A stretch of DNA of 64,000 nt from Brachybacterium sp. Z12 (GTDB taxonomy: Bacteria > Actinomycetota > Actinomycetes > Actinomycetales > Dermabacteraceae). This document shows positions 36,810 through 45,419 of the stretch, piece after piece. Every line of letters starts with the position of its first letter. The stretch's first letter is position 1. Under the pieces are notes generated by a model. It was not told where the DNA came from and did no database searches. It saw nothing but the letters and a program-made list of their open reading frames with translations. Made by a program: the position numbers and the translations under genes. The DNA lies in contig NZ_CP060496.1 of the NCBI RefSeq assembly GCF_014400405.1, positions 558,001-622,000 of the forward strand, read 5' to 3'.

Positions 36810-38519
36810 ATGCACGCACCGCAGAACCACCGATCGGCGGGGGCCGTCGAGGCCTTCACCGAGATCATGGGACGGAAGCACGTGCTCACCTCAGCGCGCG
36901 CCACGGCCCGCTACACCACCGGGGATCGCTTCGGCGCGGGCGAAGTGCTCGCCGTGCTGCGACCGGGATCGCTGGTGGACATGTGGCGCGCCCTGCAGGT
37001 GTGCGTGGATCACGATCTGATCGTCATCACCCAGGCCGCCAACACCGGGCTCACCGGCGGATCGGGGCCCGGTGACCAGGACTACGACCGTGACATCGTC
37101 ATCATCTCCACGCTGCGGATCGACCAGATCCATCTGCTCCACGACGCCCGCGAGGCGATCTGCCTGGCCGGCTCCACCCTCTTCGCGCTCGAGGAGAAGC
37201 TCGCTCCGCACGGGCGCGAGCCGCACTCGGTGATCGGGTCGACCTCGATCGGGGCGAGCGTCGTGGGCGGCATCGCGAACAATTCCGGCGGTACCCAGAT
37301 CCGCAAGGGCCCTGCCTACACCGAGCAGGCGATCTTCGCACGGGTCGACGAGCACGGTCAGATCCAGCTCGTGAACCACCTGGGCATCGACCTCGGCTCC
37401 GACCCCACGCACATCCTGGACCGGTTGCAGCGCGGGCAGTGGGACGCCGCCGACGTCACCCCGCCGCCGCCGGACTCCACCGGCACCGCCTATGCCGAGC
37501 ACGTGCGCGAGCTCGCCGACTCCCCGGCCCGCTTCAACGCTGATCCGACCTTCCTCCACGAGGCCTCGGGCAGCGCCGGGAAGCTGATGGTGTTCGCGGT
37601 GCGCACCCGCACGTTCCCGCTCGAGGAGGACAAGGCGACGTTCTACATCGGCACGGATCGTCCCGCGGACCTCGAGGGCCTGCGGCGTGCGTTCCTCGCT
37701 GCGGAGGGCCCGCTGCCGATCTCCGGGGAGTACATGAGCTCGCACGCCTTCAACCTGGCCGTGACGTATGGGAAGGACACGTACGTCTCCCTCAAGCACG
37801 TCGGCTCCCGCACGCTGGTGCGCATGTTCGCCCTGAAGAGCTGGGCGAACGGCGTGTTCGCGAAGATGCCGGGCATGGGGCCGTCGGTCGCCGACACGAT
37901 CTCCCAGAAGCTGTTCGCACTGATCCCGGAGAAAATCCCGCCGCGCCTGGTCGAGTTCCGCGACCGCTTCGCCCATCACCTGCTGCTGGTGGTCAGCGGC
38001 AGCCAGCGCGAGGAGACCACGCAGCTGCTCGAGCAGTTCTTCGCCGCGCCGGAGCACGAGGGGGCGTTCTTCGAGTGCGACGCCGACGAGGCGCAGAGCG
38101 CCACGCTGATCCGCTTCGGCGTGGCCAGCGCCGCCAGCCGCTTCTTCGCCATGCACCGCAGCGAGGCCTCGGCCATGGTCACCTTCGACGTCGCGCTGCG
38201 CCGGGACGACGAGGACTGGCTCGAGGTGCTGCCTCCGGAGATCGCCGACCAGCTGCTGGAGAGCGTCTACTTCGGGCACTTCTTCTGCCACGTGCTGCAC
38301 CAGGACCACGTGGCGAAGAAGGGAGTGGACCCGGTGGCGCTCAAGAAGCAGATGACTGCGCTGCTCGAGGACCGAGGCGCCGCTGTGCCCGCCGAGCACA
38401 ACTTCGGGCGCATCTACCCGGCGCCCGAACCGATGATCGAGCACTTCCAGCAGCTCGACCCGCTGAACATGTTCAACGCCGGGGTGGGGGATACGTCGCC
38501 GCGGAAGCGGTGGGCGTGA
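36810..38519 (+). CDS. dld: quinone-dependent D-lactate dehydrogenase
   Basis: 569 aa, same length class as E. coli Dld (571 aa). The FAD domain has LIVITQAANTGLTGGSGP and SVIGSTSIGASVVGGIANNSGGTQI. The membrane-binding and cap regions follow (ISGEYMSSHAFNLAVTYGKDTY, RMFALKSWANGVFAKMPGMG), ending in the Dld C-terminal domain with AEHNFGRIYPAPEPM and DPLNMFNAGVGDTSP. It is a peripheral membrane enzyme oxidising D-lactate to pyruvate and passing electrons to (mena)quinone. The gene is intact and monocistronic. Confidence 0.95.
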   Translation: MHAPQNHRSAGAVEAFTEIMGRKHVLTSARATARYTTGDRFGAGEVLAVLRPGSLVDMWRALQVCVDHDLIVITQAANTGLTGGSGPGDQDYDRDIVIISTLRIDQIHLLHDAREAICLAGSTLFALEEKLAPHGREPHSVIGSTSIGASVVGGIANNSGGTQIRKGPAYTEQAIFARVDEHGQIQLVNHLGIDLGSDPTHILDRLQRGQWDAADVTPPPPDSTGTAYAEHVRELADSPARFNADPTFLHEASGSAGKLMVFAVRTRTFPLEEDKATFYIGTDRPADLEGLRRAFLAAEGPLPISGEYMSSHAFNLAVTYGKDTYVSLKHVGSRTLVRMFALKSWANGVFAKMPGMGPSVADTISQKLFALIPEKIPPRLVEFRDRFAHHLLLVVSGSQREETTQLLEQFFAAPEHEGAFFECDADEAQSATLIRFGVASAASRFFAMHRSEASAMVTFDVALRRDDEDWLEVLPPEIADQLLESVYFGHFFCHVLHQDHVAKKGVDPVALKKQMTALLEDRGAAVPAEHNFGRIYPAPEPMIEHFQQLDPLNMFNAGVGDTSPRKRWA

Positions 38520-38532
38520 GGGTAACCGGGCG

Positions 38533-38691
38533 ATGAGCTTTATCCATGATGCGGAGGACCTCGGTGCCCACGCCGTCGGCGCGGCGGAGGCCATCTTGAG
38601 AGGCGACGTCGAAGATCTGCTCGACAAGCCCACGCTGGTCACGCGTATGAGCCCGATTCCGGTCGGTGCGGAAGAGCAGGGCCAGCTGTGA
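38533..38691 (+). CDS. possible 52-aa protein
   Basis: ATG 38533, 14 nt after the dld stop: MSFIHDAEDLGAHAVGAAEA...LRGDVEDLLDKPTLVT, ending GAEEQGQL. Acidic and helical. Codon use looks coding, but no homologue is recognised and it could be a remnant. Confidence 0.35.
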   Translation: MSFIHDAEDLGAHAVGAAEAILRGDVEDLLDKPTLVTRMSPIPVGAEEQGQL

Positions 38692-38723
38692 GGGGTTGAG
38701 CCAGCGGAGCGACCCGTATCTCG

Positions 38724-38845
38724 TCAGGGCTTCGTGACGAAGCCCTGCTCGATCATGAAGTCGAAGGCGACGTGGGATGGGAGCTCGCCGTTCTCGTCGA
38801 CCCGCAAATTCAGTGCGCGCAGCGCGTCGTCAGTGAGGACGGGGG
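38724..38845 (-). pseudogene. glycine betaine/choline-binding protein (OpuCC/ProX-like), C-terminal remnant
   Basis: About 40 codons: VLTDDALRALNLRVDENGELP, then HVAFDFMIEQGFVTKP and stop. The LTDDALRxLNxRVD block is typical of the end of osmoprotectant-binding proteins. It is fused directly to a permease fragment by deletion. The palindrome AGGGCTTCGTGACGAAGCCCT at 38726-38746 overlaps the stop and may be the old terminator. Confidence 0.7.
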
Positions 38846-38849
38846 CCAC

Positions 38850-39170
38850 ACGCCGGAGAGCATGACGGGCACGGCGAGCGGAAGCTCCACGCGCAGAAGC
38901 ACCGAGAACGCCGTCATCCCCATGCCGCGGCCAGCCTCGACCAGCCGCTGGTCGACGCCGCGGGTGCCGATCATCGTGTTCCGCAGAACCGGCAGCACGG
39001 CGTAGGCGACCAGCGCGACGATCGAGGCGCGGAAACCGTCCGGAATGGCCATGGCCAGCAGCACGATCAGGTCGATGGCGGGGGCCGACTGGCCGAAGTT
39101 CGCGATGGCGAGAACGGGTTCGGCCACGAACCGCAGCGGTCGCCGGGTCAGCAGGATCCCGAGCGGGATG
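38850..39170 (-). pseudogene. osmoprotectant ABC permease (OpuCB/ProW-like), internal fragment
   Basis: About 105 codons of the permease core: PLGILLTRRPLRFVAEPVLAI, FGQSAPAIDLIVLLAMAI, YAVLPVLRNTMIGTRGVD and the EAA loop LVEAGRGMGMTAFSVLLRVELPLAVPV split as EAGRGMGM...ELPLAVPVML. Both the 5' part and the last helix are gone. It is sandwiched between a helicase N-terminus and a binding-protein tail. Confidence 0.75.
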
Positions 39171-39308
39171 GGTCCCGTAGGGGACGTCGAGCACGCACGT
39201 CCGCTCGTCCGGGCCGACGAAGGGGAGTGGCCGCTGCGAGCTCCCGGATCCCTTGCGGCGCGAGGGGCTGCGGCGTCGGCGGGTGCTGGATCGGCGGGTG
39301 CGGGGCAC
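39171..39308 (-). pseudogene. N-terminal fragment of an SNF2-helicase-like gene
   Basis: Encodes an Arg/Ser-rich tail followed by SQRPLPFVGPDERTCVLDVPYG, matching the first ~45 residues of the helicase at 27927-29660 (SQRPLPFVGPGERLWVLDVPYG) with scattered substitutions. The homology ends abruptly at about 39171, where the permease sequence starts. Confidence 0.75.
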
Positions 39309-39407
39309 CCCGCGACCTTACCGGGTGTGGTCGGTGCTCAGGGCGGCACGTCCGTGGGCCCGTGACGACCCAGGGGCGGTCGAGATCGTCCGCATCCGCG
39401 CCGCATC

Positions 39408-39815
39408 TCAGCCGGCAGGAGCGGTGAGCCGGTGCGTCATCACGGCGAGGGTGCGCCGGCTCAGGACGCGACCGGCAAGGGCGGCGAGACGGTTCTGGCG
39501 GCCATCGATCGTGCTCGGCCCGGGTGAGCGGTGCTCGAGATGCGCCATGGCGGTCGCGACCACATCCTCGGCCGTGCGCATCGAGGCGCCCGCCGTCGCG
39601 TCGTCCGTGCCGACGACGGCGTTGAACTCCGTGCTGGTGGCGCCGGGGAGAGCGCGAAGACGGTCGCTCCGGTGTGGCGGGTCTCCGCCCACAGCGCCTC
39701 GGTCCAGCTCAGCACGAACGCCTTCGCCCCGCCGTAGACGGCCATCCGAGGCGTCGGCGCGTAGGCAGCCATGCTGGCGACGTTGATGAGGAACCCTTCC
39801 GCCGCGACGATGTCG
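39408..39815 (-). pseudogene. short-chain dehydrogenase, 3' half only
   Basis: Contains the SDR active-site half GFLINVASMAAYAPTPRMAVYGGAKAF (Ser and YGGAK), split here as NVASMAAYAP and YGGAKAFVLSWTEAL, then after an indel GATSTEFNAVVGTDDA and a tail ending THRLTAPAG. The NAD-binding N-terminal half (TGxxxGxG) is missing; the frame is cut at about 39815, exactly where the TetR gene begins on the other strand. Deletion remnant. Confidence 0.75.
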
Positions 39816-39817
39816 GC

Positions 39818-40399
39818 ATGAGCGACGACGGATTGTGGACCCGGGCGCGGCGAGCCGCCCATGCCGAGATCGCGCGAACGGCGATGGAGCTGTTCCTGGA
39901 GCAGGGGTTCGAGAACACCACGATCGATCAGATCGTTGCCGCCGCAGGCATCTCGAGACGCTCCTTCTTCCGGTACTTCGGGACGAAGGAAGATGTGGTT
40001 CTGGGGGACCTCGCCGGGGAAGGCGCGAAGGTGCAGGAGGCACTCGAGGCGGTCCCTCTGGACGTGCCGCCCTGGGAGGCGATCGAGGAGGCTTTCTGGC
40101 GGGTCGCCGAGCAGGCTCCGGGCGACGAGGTCATGAGGAAGGAAGCGGAGATGCTGTACGGGACGCCGTCGCTCCGTGCCCGCAGCATCGAGAAGCACCT
40201 CCAGTGGCAGGAGCTGATGGTGCCGAACATCCAGCGCCGGCTCGAGGCGGGCGGCGGCGAGGCACGGCCGCCCGCTGCCGACGCCATCGTCGCCAGCGCC
40301 ATCGCCTGTCTCGACGTCGCGGGGCAGGCGTGGCTCCGGGAGCCCGGGAGTGATCTGCGCGAGCTCTACCGTCGGGCCGCGCGAGCAGCGGGGGCGTAG
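39818..40399 (+). CDS. TetR/AcrR-family transcriptional regulator
   Basis: 193 aa. The HTH is HAEIARTAMELFLEQGFENTTIDQIV, with AAAGISRRSFFRYFGTKEDVV as the recognition unit, the classic TetR pattern. The C-terminal ligand domain runs to LYRRAARAAGA. ATG 39818 (MSDDGLWTRARRAAH) is chosen since the frame upstream lies over the SDR remnant. It was probably divergent from that SDR gene before the deletion, so its natural promoter may be lost. Confidence 0.88.
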   Translation: MSDDGLWTRARRAAHAEIARTAMELFLEQGFENTTIDQIVAAAGISRRSFFRYFGTKEDVVLGDLAGEGAKVQEALEAVPLDVPPWEAIEEAFWRVAEQAPGDEVMRKEAEMLYGTPSLRARSIEKHLQWQELMVPNIQRRLEAGGGEARPPAADAIVASAIACLDVAGQAWLREPGSDLRELYRRAARAAGA

Positions 40400-40479
40400 G
40401 ACCCACCCGGCGGCGCCCGGCAGCAGGACGGGCCCGCGACAGCAGGCGGCGGACTTCGACGCGCAGGCACCGCCCCTGG

Positions 40480-41526
40480 TCAGGCGCGCCCGCCGAGCCC
40501 CACCACATGCTCGGGAAGTCGCTCGTTGCTGCCGTACATGAAATGGTTCGCCATGTTCTCGGAGAACCGGCTGGCCTCCGGGGTGCGGCCGACGGCCTCA
40601 GCGACCTCGCGGATGTGGATCGGGGCCGCACCGCAGCACACGCCCAGGTAGTTCACGCCGAGTGCGTAGGCCTCCTCGGCGAAGGCCCGGATCTCGTAGC
40701 GATTGGCGAGCAGGGGATCCAGGGCCGTGGGGAAGGTGCGCCCGTGCGGGGAGGGCACGGTCGCCGCGACGTCGGACAGGTTGAAGAACGTCGGCTCCTC
40801 CTGCGTGGTCCGGTACGGGATCGGCAGCGCGCCCACGTGACAGGAGACCGCCTCGCGGATCTGCCGCAGCCACGGCATCAGGGTCTCCGGGCCCCGGAAG
40901 CAGTTCAGCCCGACCACATCGGCCCCACCCTGCTCCAGACGCTGAGCGGTCTCGACGATCCCTGCCCCGTCGGCCATCTCCTGGAATGCCATCGGCGCGA
41001 GCGTGAGCACCACCGGCAGCCCGGACGCCTTCGCCACCTCGAGAGCCGCCAGCGCCTCGCCAGCGTAGTAGAAGGTCTCGCCGATGATGAGGTCCGCGCC
41101 TTCCTCGACGGCCCAGCCGACCATCTCCTCGAACATGCCGCGCACCTCGGACTGCCGGGCGGGGTCCGCCGGGTCCCAGATGTTCGAGTTCGAGATGTTG
41201 CCGGCCATGAGGTTCCCGGGCACCGCATCAGCGACTTCACGGGCGATGCGCAGCGCGGAGCGGTTCAGCGGCTCCAGGAGGTCTTCCTTGCCGATCACTC
41301 GCATCTTCTCGCGGTGACCGTTGTAGGTGAACGCCTCGACGATGTCGGAGCCGGCGCGCTGGAAATCCACGTGCAGGGTCCGCAGGGCCTCCGGATGCTC
41401 GAGCGCGACCTCGGGAACGAATTCGCCGGCGGTGAGGTAGCCGCGACGCTCGAGCTCGAACAGGAAGCCCTCCGCGCAGATGACGGGGCCGGCGTCGAGG
41501 CGCTCGGTGAGGATGTTCTGGGGCAT
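40480..41526 (-). CDS. homocysteine S-methyltransferase family protein (BHMT-like)
   Basis: 348 aa TIM-barrel enzyme. Zinc ligands are visible in VVGLNCFRGPE (Cys) and YLGVCCGAAPIHIREV (CC). The N-terminus LDAGPVICAEGFLFELERRGYL and LRTLHVDFQRAGSDIVEAFTY match betaine/S-methylmethionine:homocysteine methyltransferases. It would make methionine from homocysteine and a methyl donor such as betaine. ATG 41526 (MPQNIL) with a GGAGAT-like site is chosen over upstream starts. Single gene. Confidence 0.88.
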   Translation of the reverse strand: MPQNILTERLDAGPVICAEGFLFELERRGYLTAGEFVPEVALEHPEALRTLHVDFQRAGSDIVEAFTYNGHREKMRVIGKEDLLEPLNRSALRIAREVADAVPGNLMAGNISNSNIWDPADPARQSEVRGMFEEMVGWAVEEGADLIIGETFYYAGEALAALEVAKASGLPVVLTLAPMAFQEMADGAGIVETAQRLEQGGADVVGLNCFRGPETLMPWLRQIREAVSCHVGALPIPYRTTQEEPTFFNLSDVAATVPSPHGRTFPTALDPLLANRYEIRAFAEEAYALGVNYLGVCCGAAPIHIREVAEAVGRTPEASRFSENMANHFMYGSNERLPEHVVGLGGRA

Positions 41527-41718
41527 GGTCGATCTCCGTGGTGTGATGGGCGGGGCCTTGGCGGCAGAGACTAGCCCCGGCATCGCATCGACGTCGCGTG
41601 GATGGCGGAGTGTGAACGAGGCGCGATCCCGACGATCCGCCCTCTGCGCGGGGCGGGAACAGGAGTTGGCTCTACCGGGAGGGGCCGACGAGCGGGGCGG
41701 TTCCTGCGTGCTGGGCGG

Positions 41719-42600
41719 TCACCGACCCTGCCGCCGATACTCCCGCGGCGTCATCCCGCACGCCGCACTCACGTGCTCGTAGAAGCTGCTGAGCGACCCG
41801 AACCCCGCCACCTCGGCGATCTCGGTGACCTTCATCGAGGTGGTCAGCAGCAGACGCTGCGCCTCGGCGACCCGGCACATGGTCACGTAGTCGCCGAGGG
41901 TGACGCCGGCGGTGCGACGGAACACCGTCATCGCGTGCGAGGGGGTGAGGTGCACAGACGCGGCGATGTCCGCGACCGCGATGGGGGAGCGGTGGTGATC
42001 CCGCACGTACTGCGCCATGGCGCTGACCTGTCGCAGTCGGGCCGCGGGCACGGAGCCGCCGCCGTCGGTCGGTGCCTCGGGATTCGCGCGGGACGAGGCG
42101 CGCAGGATCCGGCGCATCGCCGCCTGGATCTCGAGCTGTGCGATCGCCGCGCTGTCCTCGTCGCCCGCGCCGTCGGGGGTTCCGCCGCCGGGCTCGGACC
42201 CTCCCACCTCTTCACCCCAACGCTCGGCCATGTGCGCGATGCGCCGGGCAAGTTCCGGCGCGTGGGTGATCAGGGGCTGGGCGCTGAGCAGGGGAGCGGT
42301 CTGTGATTCCGGCAGCCCCCAGGAGAGGAACATGCTGAAGGGCACGTGCACCCAGCACATGTCGCCGGCGCGGGAGCCGACGAGGCCATGGGGCTGAGCG
42401 GCCCAGAACACGGCGATCTCGCCCTCGCGGATCGTCAGCGGCTGCCCGCCGAAGAGGTAGTGGAGCTGGCCGTCGAGCACCAGGTTGATCTCGACGTCGT
42501 CGTGGCGGTGCATCGAGAACATCGGCGGCGGGGCCCCGCGGCGGATCCACAGCCCCGGGGGCATCTCCTCGACCACGTCGCTGATCGGCCAGTGCGTCAT
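41719..42600 (-). CDS. AraC-family regulator of the alpha-galactoside operon (MelR-like)
   Basis: 293 aa. The cupin sensor domain is MHRHDDVEINLVLDGQLHYLF with HGLVGSRAGDMCWVHVPF. The C-terminal double HTH is VADIAASVHLTPSHAMTVFRR and VTEIAEVAGFGSLSSFYEHV, ending MTPREYRRQGR. It is divergent from the GH4 alpha-galactosidase gene with 104 bp between the starts, as in E. coli melR-melAB, so it probably controls that operon in response to melibiose or related sugars. A fragment of a paralogue is at 31697-31790. Confidence 0.88.
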   Translation of the reverse strand: MTHWPISDVVEEMPPGLWIRRGAPPPMFSMHRHDDVEINLVLDGQLHYLFGGQPLTIREGEIAVFWAAQPHGLVGSRAGDMCWVHVPFSMFLSWGLPESQTAPLLSAQPLITHAPELARRIAHMAERWGEEVGGSEPGGGTPDGAGDEDSAAIAQLEIQAAMRRILRASSRANPEAPTDGGGSVPAARLRQVSAMAQYVRDHHRSPIAVADIAASVHLTPSHAMTVFRRTAGVTLGDYVTMCRVAEAQRLLLTTSMKVTEIAEVAGFGSLSSFYEHVSAACGMTPREYRRQGR

Positions 42601-42645
42601 CCCCGCACCATAGACCCCGAGCGACCAGGAGCGCCGTAGGATCCT

Positions 42646-42677
42646 GGAGGTTTCGCCAATGATCCCGGGAGACCTCC
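42646..42677. promoter_or_regulatory. inverted repeat between melR-like and melA genes
   Basis: GGAGGT and ACCTCC separated by 20 nt in the 104-bp divergent promoter region. A reasonable candidate binding site for the AraC-type regulator. Confidence 0.45.
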
Positions 42678-42704
42678 GGCCACCTGCGCCCCTAGCGTGA
42701 GGGC

Positions 42705-44093
42705 ATGACAACGACGTTCGTGAAGAATCCCAAGATCACCCTCATCGGCGCCGGCGGTTTCGTGTTCCCGTTCCGCCTCATCGGAGACATCCTCTCCTTC
42801 CCCGCGCTGCGCGATTCGACGCTCACCCTGATGGACATCAACCCCGACAAGCTCGGGCCCGTCGCCGCCGCGACCCGTGAGCTCGTGGCCCACCACGGCT
42901 TCCCCACCACAGTCGAGGAGACCACCGACCGCCGCGCGGCGCTGGACGGTGCGGACATCGTGATCATCACCTTCCAGGTGGGCGGGGTGGAGTCCTATAA
43001 GCACGACGTCGAGATCCCGCGCGAGTACGGGATCGACCAGACCGTCGGCGACACCGTGGGCCCCGGCGGCGTGTTCCGCTTCCTGCGCTCCGTGCCCGCC
43101 TACGAGCAGATCGCGAACGACGCCCTCGAGGTGTGCCCGGATGCCACCTTCATCAACTACGCCAACCCGATGGCGATGGCCACCGCGTATCTGAACGCGA
43201 AGGGCCTGCGCACGGTGGGGCTGTGCCACAGCGTGCAGGGCACCACCCGGATGCTCGCCCGCACGCTCGGCGTTCCCTATGAGGAGATCTCTTACCGTTG
43301 CGCGGGCATCAACCACCAGGCCTGGATCCTCGAGTTCATGCATGGCCAGGAGGACCTGTACCCGCAGCTCCGCGAGGTGATGGCCGAGAAGCACCAGCGC
43401 GGGCGCGGCGCCGAGAACCTCGCGGGCGACGATGGCGACCATTCGGAGGCGGCCGACGCGGCGAGCAACTACGAGGGCGGCAACGAGCAGGTGCGCACCT
43501 CGATCATGAATGCCTTCGGCTACTTCCAGACCGAGTCCAGCCACCACGCCTCGGAGTATCTGCCCTACTTCCGCAAGTCCCCGGAGCTGGTGGAGGAGTT
43601 CATCCCCGAGCGCTGGGACTACTACGAGATCTGCGCGGCCCACGACGACCAGGGCGACATCGACGCCCAGCTGGAGAAGCTGAAGGAAGAGCTCGCCCCG
43701 AGCGTCGAGTACGGCGCGCAGATCGCGAACTCGATCGTCTCCGGCACCCCGAGCGTGGTCCACGGCAACGTCCCCAACACCGGCGCGCTGATCACGAACC
43801 TGCCGGATGACGCCTGCGTGGAGGTGCCCTGCCTGGTCGATGCCCGCGGAGTGCAGCCCACCGCCATCGGTGACCTCCCGCCGCAGCTCGCCGCACTGAA
43901 CCGCACCAACGTCAACGTGCAGACCCTCGCCGTGCGCGCTGCGCTCGAGGGGAACGTGGAGAACGTCCACCACGCCGTGGCGCTCGATCCGCTGACCGCC
44001 GCGCTGCTCACGCTCGAGGACGCCCGCGCGATGACTGACGAGCTGCTGGCCGCGCACGCGGACAGGCTGCCGGAGGGGCTGCGGCAGGCCTGA
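42705..44093 (+). CDS. melA: GH4 alpha-galactosidase (melibiase)
   Basis: 462 aa, NAD/Mn-dependent GH4 glycosidase. N-terminal Rossmann: KITLIGAGGFVFPFRLIGDI; metal/substrate motifs FINYANPMAMATAY, VGLCHSVQGTT (catalytic Cys) and CAGINHQAWILEF (His), and the ESSHHASEYLPYFRK stretch. VPCLVDARGVQPTAIGDLPPQ is typical of MelA/AglA enzymes. It hydrolyses alpha-galactosides in the cytoplasm after uptake by the ABC transporter encoded 40 nt downstream. Confidence 0.95.
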   Translation: MTTTFVKNPKITLIGAGGFVFPFRLIGDILSFPALRDSTLTLMDINPDKLGPVAAATRELVAHHGFPTTVEETTDRRAALDGADIVIITFQVGGVESYKHDVEIPREYGIDQTVGDTVGPGGVFRFLRSVPAYEQIANDALEVCPDATFINYANPMAMATAYLNAKGLRTVGLCHSVQGTTRMLARTLGVPYEEISYRCAGINHQAWILEFMHGQEDLYPQLREVMAEKHQRGRGAENLAGDDGDHSEAADAASNYEGGNEQVRTSIMNAFGYFQTESSHHASEYLPYFRKSPELVEEFIPERWDYYEICAAHDDQGDIDAQLEKLKEELAPSVEYGAQIANSIVSGTPSVVHGNVPNTGALITNLPDDACVEVPCLVDARGVQPTAIGDLPPQLAALNRTNVNVQTLAVRAALEGNVENVHHAVALDPLTAALLTLEDARAMTDELLAAHADRLPEGLRQA

Positions 44094-44134
44094 TCGAACC
44101 CATCCGCAGCCGTCGCTCAAAGGAGAGTGGACAC

Positions 44135-45419
44135 GTGAGAAACCCGCCCATCGGACGCCGCCAGGTACTGGCGGTGGCCGGCATCTCGGTCGCCGGTGCC
44201 CTGGCCGCATGCAGCGGTCAGGACACCGGGACGGAGCATCTGCGACTGTCGTCGTGGAACATCCCGATCGATCTCGAGTCGTATCAGGCGATCGCCGACC
44301 GCTTCGTCGAGGACCACCCCGGGACGTCGGTCGCCGTGGAGGTGACGACCGGATCGTTCCACCAGTGGTTCATCACGCGCCTGGCGGCGGACCTCGCGCC
44401 GGACATCATCCGGATCACCCCGCAGCAGATCGGCCGGTATGCCGCCAACGGCAGCCTGGTCGACCTCTCCTCGGCGATCCCGGCTGACTACCAGGAGGAC
44501 TGGAGCGACCCGTTCTGGGCGATCGGCCAGCGGGACAACGGTCTCTTCGGCGTCTTCCAGCACACCGACAACTTCATCACCTTCTACGACCGTGCGGTGA
44601 TGGAGGAGATCGGGGTGCAGCCGCCGACGGCGCTCGCGGACGCCTGGACCTGGGACGAGTTCCTGGAGGTCTCTGCCGAGGTCAAACAGGTCACGGGCAA
44701 TTACGCCTTCTCCTACGGCTGGAGCGGCCCGGACACCGCCTACCGCTGGATGCCGCTGATCTACCAGAACGGGGGAGCGTTCCTCGGGGAGGACGGGCTG
44801 ACGCCCTCGATGGATTCCGACGAGGCGATCGAGGCGCTCGCCTTCGGCCGCCGGTGGTACGCCGACGGGCTGGGTCAGCCCCAGCAACATGAGCAAATCC
44901 GGCGGTGGGCACGTCGACTTCGACCTGTTCACCACCGGGCAGGTGGGCATGGCGCTGACCAACCCCGAGGCGATCGCCAACTTCGACGAGGCGATGCCGG
45001 GCCAGTGGGGCACCGCCCCCATGATCCGGAACGTCGGCGAAGGTTCGGACCTCGGCGGGAACGCCCTGGCCGTCACGAAGTCCTCAAAGCATCCCGAGCT
45101 CGCCGCGGAGCTCGTCGCCTACATGACCAGCCGCGAGAGCATCCAGGAGTTCTGCCACAACGGCAACTGGATCCCCTCCCGCTCCTCGCTCAGCGCGGAG
45201 GACATCGGCTACGCCGATCACGAGGACGTCATGCAGCAGTTCATCGACCAGGGCACCACGATCCCGCTGTCGATGGTGAAGGCGCAGTCCGGGGAGTACT
45301 TCAGCTCGTTGAACGCGGTGTTCGGGGACTACCTGGATCTGTGCTTCCTCGGCGAGCTCACCCCGCAGGAGGCCTCGGCCCAGATGATGGAGGCGATGCT
45401 CAGTGTCACGTCCCGATGA
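44135..45419 (+). CDS. sugar ABC transporter substrate-binding lipoprotein, one frameshift
   Basis: About 428 aa. GTG start after AAAGGAGAGTG. Tat-like RRQ and lipobox GALAACSG mark it as a lipoprotein. Extracellular solute-binding family 1 features: SSWNIPIDLESYQAIADRF and ITFYDRAVMEEIGVQPP, with TGQVGMALTNPEAIANF and GGNALAVTKSSKHPELA in the second half. An extra G near 44873 (CTGGGTCAGC) breaks the frame; restored it reads DGLVSPSNMSKSGGGHVDF. It should bind melibiose or related alpha-galactosides. It overlaps the first permease gene. Confidence 0.88.

Noticed and set aside
36891-38642. 583-codon open frame on the minus strand
   Set aside because: Antisense to dld, which has full family motifs.
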